A stretch of DNA of 13,513 bases from NCBI GenBank assembly GCA_937941715.1, contig CALDGX010000160.1:1-13513 (forward strand), written 5' to 3'. A model generated the notes under the pieces. That model saw only the letters and a list, made by a program, of their open reading frames with translations, was not told where the DNA came from and did not search any database. How positions within the stretch are numbered: position 1 is the stretch's first letter; every line of letters starts with the position of its first letter. This DNA is from an uncultured Chloracidobacterium sp. (GTDB lineage Bacteria; Acidobacteriota; Blastocatellia; Pyrinomonadales; Pyrinomonadaceae). A program made the position numbers and the translations under genes. This document shows, piece by piece, positions 7,699 to 13,513 of the stretch.

Positions 7699-10182
7699 AT
7701 GTCAAAGTCATTTATATCCGCAGTATTTATTGTTTTGTTGGTGCTTGTCAGCGGGATCGCCGCTCAGACAACATTATCCAGGATCGAAGGACGTGTCGAA
7801 GATACCGCCAAGGCATCGGTCGCGGGAGCCACCGTTACCCTCAAAGACAAGTCCAAGGGCACCGAACGAGTGGTCTCGACCAATGCCGAGGGCCGCTTCG
7901 CGTTCGAACTGAACGGTGACGCGTCAAACTATGAACTCATAGTAACATCGACCGGGTTTGGACGTTTTGTCAGGCCGCTGGAGGCCGCGGATAGCGATAT
8001 CGTCTTGACGCTTGACCCGGCCGAGATCGCGGCTGAGGTCAATGTCACGGCGGCACGAGCGGAGATCGCGTCGGTTGACACCGCTGTCCCGCTGTCGGTC
8101 ATCGACCGGGAAGCGATCGTCCGAAAAAATATCAATACCGTCGGCGACCTGTTTCGCGGGTTGCCGGGCACGTCGACGACAAACGAGGGCGCGTTTCAGG
8201 TACGCCCGCGTATTCGTGGGCTTGAGAGCAACAGAGTTTTGATCCTGGTTGACGGCGAAAGGCTAAATAACAGCCGCACGTCCGCACAATCGGGGATCGA
8301 ACCCGGCCTGGTCGAGACGTCACAGATCGAATCGGTCGAGGTCATTCGCGGCAGCGGATCGGTCTTGTACGGCACTGACGCTCTCGCCGGCACGATCAAC
8401 ATAATCACCCGCGACACTCCGCCGAAACGTGAAAAGGGGTTCCGATTCGGTGGGCTGCTCAATACGTTTTACAGTACAAATGAATCAGGCAGGCGCGGTA
8501 ACCTCGAGTTTAACGGGTCAACCAAGTTTTTCGCATTTCGCCTGAGCCAATCGCTAGATCGGTTTAACAACTACTTTGCCGGAAAGCCGAACTCGACGGA
8601 TATTGCCCGTTTGAGGGCTGACGACCTTCAGATCACCGACGACGGCGAGATCCTCAATTCGCAGTCGCACGGCAGCAACAATCAGGCGACGCTCAGATTC
8701 TTTATCAACGATACAAATACGTTAAAGCTTAACTATGAACGCCGCCGCAGCTCAAACGTCGGTTCGTCAGGGTTGGCCGGGGCAAATACCGGCGTTCCCG
8801 GATTGACGGGCGTCTTTAACGGATTTTTCCCGTTCAGTAACCGCGACCGTGTCAGTGCCAGATACGACATTGCCGCCGTCAAAAAGTACCTGCAATTGGT
8901 AACCGCAAAGGCGTTTTATCAAACGCAGTATCGCAACTTTACCAACATTCTGACCGTTCCGAGTGCTCCGCCGTACTTCCCGGGATTGTACCAACGAAGT
9001 GAGACGGTCACGGATACAAAGACGAGCGGTTTTGACGTGCAGACCAACTGGTTGTTCGGCAGCCACAGTATAATTGCGGGAACGAGCTACTTTCTCGATG
9101 ACAACTCGGATCGTCGGATGACGATCTCATCATCCACGTCGTATTCGCCAAACCGGACGACCCGTTATACACGCAGTGTGCCGGACGCGAGTTTGTCAAA
9201 TATCGGGTTCTTTGTTCAGGATGATTATCGTGTGACCGACCGCCTGAGGCTGACCGGCGGCTTCCGATTTGATCAATTTAGGACGACTGCCCAGCCCACC
9301 TCGGATTTTGCCGTCGATCCGCGTCTCACACCGGCGCAGATCCAGCAGCTGGGTATCACCGGCCTGGATCAGGGACTAAACGTCAAGAATTCAGCATATA
9401 CGGGCGACCTCGGCGTCGTTTATACGCTGACGCCGAACGTCAATCTTTCGGCCCGCATCGGCCGGTCATTCCGGACGCCGAATATCTCCGAGCGGTTCTT
9501 TACTGACGCCGCCTCGGCAGAAGGGTTCCTGGTCGGCAACCCGGCGTTACTGCCGGAAACGGGGATCAACTTTGATGCCAGTGCTAAATTTCAGGTGAAA
9601 AAGGTCCGCGGTTCGGTAACGTACTTCAATAACTATTTCAAGAATTTCCTTGCGACACAATTTACCGGTGTTCGGATCGCTCAAACTCCTCCGCGAGCGC
9701 CGATCGACGTATATCAGACAAGGAATGTGCGTACCGCAAGGATCCAGGGATTTGAGGCCGAGCTCGAGGCGACCTATAAGATCAGTTTGGGCTACCTGAC
9801 GCCTTACGGGAACTTCAGCTATCTACGCGGTGATGATGTCGGACTGGCGGAACCGTTGGATTTCATCAGCCCTTATCGAACGAACGCCGGTTTTCGCTGG
9901 CAAAACTTCGGCAAGAATTACTACTTTGACTACAATGGCCGCATTGTCGGAAAACAGACCAGGCTGTCAACGGGCTACTTGATCCCCGTCAACGATGGCC
10001 CTGAGCCGGGTTATGTGACACATAACGTCAGCGGCGGCTACTACTTCCGCAAGGAGCGGTTCAACTTCAGCATCAATGCCGGCATATCCAATCTGTTCAA
10101 TAGGTACTACAGCGAGCAGTTTACCTATGCTCCGGCACGCGGCCGCTCGGTAACGATCGGTACGACCTGGGAACTAAAGTGA
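7699..10182 (+). CDS. TonB-dependent outer-membrane receptor with N-terminal CarboxypepD_reg domain
   Basis: 827 residues. The ATG at 7699 has GGGAG at 7686-7690 and begins a signal peptide (hydrophobic 5-20, cleavage likely after IAA before Gln23). The upstream frame to 7495 is not protein-like. Residues about 24-107 form a carboxypeptidase-regulatory-like domain (SRIEGRVEDTAKASVAGATV, AEGRFAFEL). The plug spans about 125-240: PLSVIDREAI, RIRGLESNRVLILVDGERLN and VEVIRGSGSVLYGTDALAGT are classic plug motifs. The rest is a 22-strand-type barrel with many aromatic strands and extracellular loops. FRTPN (591-595) and NPALLPE (614-620) correspond to the FRAP and NPDL boxes of haem receptors, but the histidine usually found between them is missing. 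The protein moves a ligand across the outer membrane using TonB-ExbBD energy; no TonB system gene is in the window. The ligand is unknown; the ChaN-like neighbour favours iron or haem. The C-terminus ends in Lys rather than the usual aromatic residue. Confidence 0.93.
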   Translation: MSKSFISAVFIVLLVLVSGIAAQTTLSRIEGRVEDTAKASVAGATVTLKDKSKGTERVVSTNAEGRFAFELNGDASNYELIVTSTGFGRFVRPLEAADSDIVLTLDPAEIAAEVNVTAARAEIASVDTAVPLSVIDREAIVRKNINTVGDLFRGLPGTSTTNEGAFQVRPRIRGLESNRVLILVDGERLNNSRTSAQSGIEPGLVETSQIESVEVIRGSGSVLYGTDALAGTINIITRDTPPKREKGFRFGGLLNTFYSTNESGRRGNLEFNGSTKFFAFRLSQSLDRFNNYFAGKPNSTDIARLRADDLQITDDGEILNSQSHGSNNQATLRFFINDTNTLKLNYERRRSSNVGSSGLAGANTGVPGLTGVFNGFFPFSNRDRVSARYDIAAVKKYLQLVTAKAFYQTQYRNFTNILTVPSAPPYFPGLYQRSETVTDTKTSGFDVQTNWLFGSHSIIAGTSYFLDDNSDRRMTISSSTSYSPNRTTRYTRSVPDASLSNIGFFVQDDYRVTDRLRLTGGFRFDQFRTTAQPTSDFAVDPRLTPAQIQQLGITGLDQGLNVKNSAYTGDLGVVYTLTPNVNLSARIGRSFRTPNISERFFTDAASAEGFLVGNPALLPETGINFDASAKFQVKKVRGSVTYFNNYFKNFLATQFTGVRIAQTPPRAPIDVYQTRNVRTARIQGFEAELEATYKISLGYLTPYGNFSYLRGDDVGLAEPLDFISPYRTNAGFRWQNFGKNYYFDYNGRIVGKQTRLSTGYLIPVNDGPEPGYVTHNVSGGYYFRKERFNFSINAGISNLFNRYYSEQFTYAPARGRSVTIGTTWELK

Positions 10183-10213
10183 TCGGGCAGGTGACGTGCT
10201 GTGAATAAATGAA

Positions 10214-10250
10214 AAGACGCCCGGCGGCATCGCCGGGCGTCTTAGTATTT
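10214..10250. terminator. Bidirectional terminator between convergent genes
   Basis: A perfect 13-bp stem, 10214-10226 (AAGACGCCCGGCG) with 10231-10243, has a four-base GCAT loop. On the plus strand it is followed by AGTATTTAT; on the minus strand by TTTTCATTTATT. It lies 31 bases after the TonB receptor stop and just beyond the stop of the minus-strand gene at 10267, so it probably ends transcription from both sides. The minus-strand T run is the better one. Confidence 0.88.
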
Positions 10251-10266
10251 ATCACGACGTTTCCGC

Positions 10267-10659
10267 TTATTTGTTTCGCGTGGCCGTAAACGGGATCGAG
10301 CCGAACGACGCATTGGTAAATGTTCCCGTCATTTTGTCGCCATCGACAGTGCCTGCGATATTGAAATCCACGATATTTCCCTGAATGTCAGCGTGCAGGA
10401 CGCCGGTGATCGTCTTGCCGGTGACCTTGCCGCCATCGATCGTACCGTTGCCCATATCCGAGGAGGTGGTTCCCGTGAAATCTGATCCCGTTTGCTTGAA
10501 GTCGACCAGGATCTGAATGGACTGACCGCCGGCGTCTGCCACCAGCGACCATTTTCCGCCGATGACTGAATCTTCTGCCGTAACGGATGCCAGACCGGTA
10601 TGGGCCGAAAACAGCGATAGAACGACGAGCATTGAAAATGCGATAAGTGAATTTCTCAT
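10267..10659 (-). CDS. Small exported beta-rich protein, function unknown
   Basis: 130 residues. The ATG at 10659-10657 is preceded, on the minus strand, by GAGG about 11 bases upstream. Residues 1-25 are a signal peptide (MRNS, hydrophobic core, GLA before Ser25). The mature part is about 105 residues of short alternating strands: GGKWSLVAD, ILVDFKQTGSDFTGTTSS, GTIDGGKVTGKTITGVL, NIVDFNIAGTVDGDKMTGTF and GSIPFTATR. The repeated G-x-V/I-x-G-x-x-x-TG rhythm is that of a small lipocalin-like or similar beta-barrel sheet, found in many exported proteins of Acidobacteriota. There is no cysteine and no lipobox. It ends next to the bidirectional terminator and is the last gene of the minus-strand cluster, 48 bases after the YraN gene. 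Real gene; the role is unknown, and a binding or envelope function is only a guess. Confidence 0.8.
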   Translation of the reverse strand: MRNSLIAFSMLVVLSLFSAHTGLASVTAEDSVIGGKWSLVADAGGQSIQILVDFKQTGSDFTGTTSSDMGNGTIDGGKVTGKTITGVLHADIQGNIVDFNIAGTVDGDKMTGTFTNASFGSIPFTATRNK

Positions 10660-10707
10660 AAAGTGTTTGTCCTCAGTTGCGATTACGTATTTGCGAAAAA
10701 AAATGTT

Positions 10708-11196
10708 TCAGTTGTGGCCCAGCCACGTCCCATGGTCCCAGCGCCTCTTCCTAAATTTACCTTCATCCCAAAAGGAACGAACGATCTCGACCACCGGTTC
10801 GGAGTGCTTGGGCAGTAAGACGGTAACGACGTCAAATCTGAACTTTCGCCCCTCCAATTCAAAGATCCGGCGGTACATCTTGGCCGTGCGGGTGATCTGA
10901 CGCTGCTTTTTGATGTCAACGGCGGCGATGACAGGTGCAAACTCATCTGAACGACGGGTTTTGACCTCGACAAAACAGATCGTATCACCTTCAAGTGCGA
11001 TAATATCGATCTCGCCGGTCACCTGGACACCTTTACTGTTTCGCCCGACCGGCACCTTGAAATTGCGCATGACCAGCCGGTAGCCGTTGTCCAAGAGAGC
11101 CCGGGCCGCGATCTCTTCGCCGAGAGCGCCGAGCCGCTCGGTGACCGATGCTTTGGGCCGCACGCTTTCGTTGATGATGGTCAGTGCCTCAGGCAT
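10708..11196 (-). CDS. yraN: YraN/UPF0102 family, restriction-endonuclease-like fold protein
   Basis: 162 residues starting at ATG 11196-11194; the ribosome-binding site is weak (only GGA about 10 bases upstream). The family core is clear: LGALGEEIAARALLDNGYRL (22-41), GEIDIIA (61-67) and FVEVKTRRSDEF (75-86). Asp64 with Glu77-x-Lys79 makes the D-(E)xK pattern of the PD-(D/E)xK nuclease fold; the helix after it carries KKQRQI. YraN proteins are widespread, usually about 120 residues, and probably act on nucleic acids, but their role is not established. This one is longer than usual, with about 20 extra residues before the core, an insertion before GEID (VPVGRNSKGVQV) and a basic, Trp-containing tail. 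It lies 62 bases after the mutase stop and may be co-transcribed with it, although the two have no evident functional link. Confidence 0.9.
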   Translation of the reverse strand: MPEALTIINESVRPKASVTERLGALGEEIAARALLDNGYRLVMRNFKVPVGRNSKGVQVTGEIDIIALEGDTICFVEVKTRRSDEFAPVIAAVDIKKQRQITRTAKMYRRIFELEGRKFRFDVVTVLLPKHSEPVVEIVRSFWDEGKFRKRRWDHGTWLGHN

Positions 11197-11258
11197 TTAT
11201 GCTGTCCAACGCGAACTCTGACCGGCACGCGGTTGATCTGAATATCCCGTGTCGGCGA

Positions 11259-12938
11259 TCAAAACGCCGGTTCCTCGTAGATGCCATAGACATCGCGCAA
11301 CGCGACACAGATCTCCTCGACCGTCGCGTACGCCGCGACCGCCTCGATTATCGAAGGCATCGTATTGTCGTTCGACGCGGCCGCCTTCTTCAGCTTTTCG
11401 AGTGCGTTTGAGACGGCTCCGGCGTCGCGGATCGACTTGACGTGTTCGAGCCTTAACAGCTGATGATCACGGACCTTTTCATCGATCTGCAGAATATTTA
11501 CTCTCGACAGCTCTTCGTCCATCGCGTATTTGTTTACGCCGACGATGGTCTGCTCGCCGCGTTCGACCGCCTTCTGGTATTGGTAGGCCGACTCCTGAAT
11601 TTCACGCTGCGGGAATCCGGCTTCGATCGCTTCGACCATTCCGCCAAAGCCGTCGATCTTATCAAAATATTCGAAACAGCCGTCGATCATCTTTTGGGTC
11701 AGCGACTCGATGTAGTACCCTCCGCCGAGCGGATCGACCGTATTTACGACGCCGGTCTCCTCGGCAATGATCTGCTGAGTGCGAAGAGCGATGAGCGCCG
11801 CCTGATCGCTGGGCAATGCGAGAGCCTCGTCGTACGAGTCGGTATGCAGCGACTGAGTGCCGCCAAGCACGCCGGCGAGGGCCTGAATGGCGACGCGGGC
11901 GATATTGTTCAGCGGCTGTTGGACGGTTAACGAGACGCCGGCCGTCTGCGTATGAAAACGCAGCTGCATCGTCCGCTCGTTCTTAGCCCCAAAACGCTCT
12001 TTCATCGTTTTGGCCCAGATCACACGAGCGGCCCGGTACTTGGCGATCTCTTCAAAAAAGTCATTATGCGCGTTGAAGAAGAACGAAAGCCGCGGAACGA
12101 ACTCATCGACGTTCAAACCGCGTTCGACGCCGTACTGAACATATTCCACGCCATCGCGAAGCGTGAACGCGAGTTCCTGCAATGCCGTCGATCCTGCCTC
12201 GCGGATATGGTAACCGGAAACCGAGATCGGATTATATTTGGGGACATATTTGGTCGTATATTCGAACGTGTCGATGACCAATTTCATCGCCGGCTTGATC
12301 GGATAGATCCATTCTTTTTGAGCGATGTATTCCTTTAGTATGTCATTCTGGAGTGTCCCGGATATTTTTGAGAAATCGGCCTTCTGCTTTTCGGCGACGA
12401 CCAGATACATCGCCAGAAAGATCGGAGCAGGTGCGTTGATCGTTTGCGAAACGGTCACTTCGTCGAGCGGAATGTCATTAAAAAGAACCTCAAAATCGGC
12501 CAGCGAAGAGACAGCGACGCCGCATTTGCCGACCTCGCCTTCGCTCAACGGCGAATCGCAGTCGAGCCCCATCAAAGCCGGCAGATCGTAGGCGACACTC
12601 AGGCCCGTCTGGCCCTGGGCCATAAGGTACTTGAAACGCCGATTTGTTTCCTCAGGCGACGAAAAACCGGCGAATTGCCGCATTGTCCATAGTTTTCCAC
12701 GATAGCCGGTGGGATGTATCCCGCGTTTATATGGATATTCGCCCGGAAAGCCGATCTCGCCGACCTCCTCGATGTCGGCGGACGTGTAAAGACGATTCAC
12801 CGGTTCGAGGCTAACGCCCTCGAAATGAGCTTTTCGTTCCGGCGTTCGCTGTAGCACCCTGGCCAGCGTTTCAGCCTCCCAACGCTCGACCTCACTTTTT
12901 GCGGCTGACGCAGCCAAACTTTCTTGTGTTAATTCCAT
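11259..12938 (-). CDS. B12-dependent acyl-CoA mutase large subunit, isobutyryl-CoA mutase-like
   Basis: 559 residues, ATG at 12938-12936, no clear Shine-Dalgarno. It covers only the TIM-barrel catalytic domain of the methylmalonyl-CoA mutase family (YPYKRGIHPTGYRG, WTMRQFAGF, GLSVAYDLP, SGYHIREAG, LSFFFNAHNDFFEE, RFHTQTAGVSLT, QSLHTDSYDEALALP, TGVVNTVDPLGGGYY). The C-terminal cobalamin-binding domain (DxHxxG) is absent, so it must pair with a separate small subunit encoded elsewhere; no such gene or MeaB-type GTPase is in the window. The family rearranges carbon skeletons by adenosylcobalamin radical chemistry. Catalytic His244 is present. The residues that set substrate choice are Phe89 and Gln207, where methylmalonyl-CoA mutase has Tyr89 and Arg207, plus Gly78 in place of Met78. 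The F/Q pair is the isobutyryl-CoA mutase (IcmA) signature, suggesting isobutyryl-CoA to butyryl-CoA conversion. Family is certain, substrate inferred. Confidence 0.93.
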   Translation of the reverse strand: MELTQESLAASAAKSEVERWEAETLARVLQRTPERKAHFEGVSLEPVNRLYTSADIEEVGEIGFPGEYPYKRGIHPTGYRGKLWTMRQFAGFSSPEETNRRFKYLMAQGQTGLSVAYDLPALMGLDCDSPLSEGEVGKCGVAVSSLADFEVLFNDIPLDEVTVSQTINAPAPIFLAMYLVVAEKQKADFSKISGTLQNDILKEYIAQKEWIYPIKPAMKLVIDTFEYTTKYVPKYNPISVSGYHIREAGSTALQELAFTLRDGVEYVQYGVERGLNVDEFVPRLSFFFNAHNDFFEEIAKYRAARVIWAKTMKERFGAKNERTMQLRFHTQTAGVSLTVQQPLNNIARVAIQALAGVLGGTQSLHTDSYDEALALPSDQAALIALRTQQIIAEETGVVNTVDPLGGGYYIESLTQKMIDGCFEYFDKIDGFGGMVEAIEAGFPQREIQESAYQYQKAVERGEQTIVGVNKYAMDEELSRVNILQIDEKVRDHQLLRLEHVKSIRDAGAVSNALEKLKKAAASNDNTMPSIIEAVAAYATVEEICVALRDVYGIYEEPAF

Positions 12939-12969
12939 TTTTTATATACAGATCCGATCGTTTCAAAAA

Positions 12970-12998
12970 TTGTAAATTTGATCTAGTATCGTGTGCAA
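12970..12998 (-). promoter_or_regulatory. Possible promoter of the mutase gene
   Basis: On the minus strand TTGCAC (12998-12993) and TTACAA (12975-12970) are 17 bases apart, in the AT-rich gap between the upstream gene's stop and the mutase start, about 32 bases before the ATG. The -35 match is fair and the -10 match poor. The mutase may instead be read from further upstream, because the gap is only 63 bases. Confidence 0.25.
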
Positions 12999-13001
12999 CA
13001 A

Positions 13002-13513
13002 CTAATATTCCTTTCGCGTCAGATCCTCGACCAGCGTAGAGCCGTCGTCATAGGTCACGTTGTCGATCGTCCACCTGTTCGCGATCCGCTTCATCGAAAA
13101 GACATAGATGCTTTTGTCGGGCGTTTCGCACGGCCGTGGGAACGCGAAGGCGACGTTCACCGTAGCGGTTCTAACGCGGATCTGTACCGTCTTGAACGTG
13201 ATCTTTTTGTGAAGCTTCTTTCGGCCGACATCACAGGTTTCATCCAGCGGCCTGAAGGGAAGGCCGTCGCCAAAATGCGGCTTATCGCCCGGGTTCTTTC
13301 TCAGGAAGTCGGCCTCGCGTTTCAGCTCGGTCTTAAGCAGCCTGTACAACTCATTCGAAAACCATCCCCGTCGTGCCTCGACCGAACGAAGTGAAAATTC
13401 GATCGAGTGTGCCCGGTCATACGCGAAGAACTTTGCGAGTGTTTCCGCCGGACCTGTTGTCTGCGCCGCCGCCGCGGCAGACATCGACAGCAATAAACAA
13501 AAGGAAAAGAAAT
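13002..13513 (-). CDS. Exported protein of unknown function, 5' end missing (DUF3828-like?)
   Basis: The frame runs from a TAG at 13004-13002 to the right edge without a stop. The TTG at 13493 and the ATG at 13484 are not convincing starts, because the codons before them continue a hydrophobic FFSFCLLLS segment leading to SAAAAAQ: the core and end of a signal peptide whose first residues lie outside. The mature part is about 150 residues with charged helices (ETLAKFFAYDRAHS, LYRLLKTELKREADFL), two Cys (in DETCD and RPCETP) and a beta-rich C-terminus ending RWTIDNVTYDDGSTLVEDL. That C-terminal pattern recalls DUF3828-type small exported proteins; this is a recollection, not a search result. 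It lies 63 bases upstream of the mutase on the same strand. The coding call is firm, the function unknown. Confidence 0.8.
   Translation of the reverse strand, partial: FFSFCLLLSMSAAAAAQTTGPAETLAKFFAYDRAHSIEFSLRSVEARRGWFSNELYRLLKTELKREADFLRKNPGDKPHFGDGLPFRPLDETCDVGRKKLHKKITFKTVQIRVRTATVNVAFAFPRPCETPDKSIYVFSMKRIANRWTIDNVTYDDGSTLVEDLTRKEY

Noticed and set aside
7480..7700. Cobalamin riboswitch before the TonB receptor
   Set aside because: A GCCACT-like stretch near 7497 drew attention, but the conserved B12-box and the other core elements are not present.
10692..10735. Terminator after the YraN gene (GTGGC/GCCAC hairpin with a run of eight T on the minus strand)
   Set aside because: The stem is only 5 bp and lies within the end of the coding region, about 12 bases away from the T run, which is too far for a normal intrinsic terminator.
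11463..11930. 155-codon plus-strand frame opposite the mutase
   Set aside because: It is antisense to highly conserved mutase motifs, so it is a shadow of that gene.

Overview
The window looks like a chromosomal segment of a free-living, Gram-negative-type bacterium with moderately high GC. It most resembles the Acidobacteriota, class Blastocatellia (Pyrinomonas-like). That assignment is an inference from style: a giant secreted Calx-beta/beta-helix protein ending in a carboxypeptidase-regulatory-like domain, a TonB-dependent receptor with an N-terminal domain of the same kind, and a stand-alone large subunit of a B12-dependent acyl-CoA mutase. No rRNA, tRNA, CRISPR array, transposase or phage gene is visible.

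Plus-strand half (1-10182). The window opens inside a giant exported protein whose start lies to the left. At least 1749 residues are present, arranged as Calx-beta repeats, a proprotein-convertase-type P domain, a sialidase-N-like sandwich, a jelly-roll region, a long beta-helix and a C-terminal CarboxypepD_reg-like domain. A strong hairpin terminator closes it. Next come a conserved protein tentatively related to deoxyhypusine synthase (5406-6365) and, 25 bases on, an exported ChaN/Tiki-superfamily protein (6391-7293) that ends at a second hairpin. After about 350 bases without a convincing gene comes a TonB-dependent outer-membrane receptor (7699-10182). ChaN beside a TonB receptor suggests iron or haem acquisition, but the hairpin between them makes them separate transcription units.

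Minus-strand half (10267-13513). Read right to left, this holds a 5'-truncated exported protein, the acyl-CoA mutase large subunit, a YraN/UPF0102 nuclease-fold protein and a small exported beta-rich protein. The gaps of 63, 62 and 48 bases would allow co-transcription. A perfect 13-bp hairpin with T-rich flanks on both sides sits at the convergence point and probably serves both strands.

The most notable observation is in the mutase. At the positions that separate methylmalonyl-CoA mutase from isobutyryl-CoA mutase it carries Phe89 and Gln207, with Gly78, so an automatic 'methylmalonyl-CoA mutase' label may give the wrong substrate. Second is the giant protein, in which two Calx-beta repeats are 52/53 identical in a protein block while about half of the codons differ silently. 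I found no clear previously undescribed multi-gene system; the candidates worth checking are in the findings.
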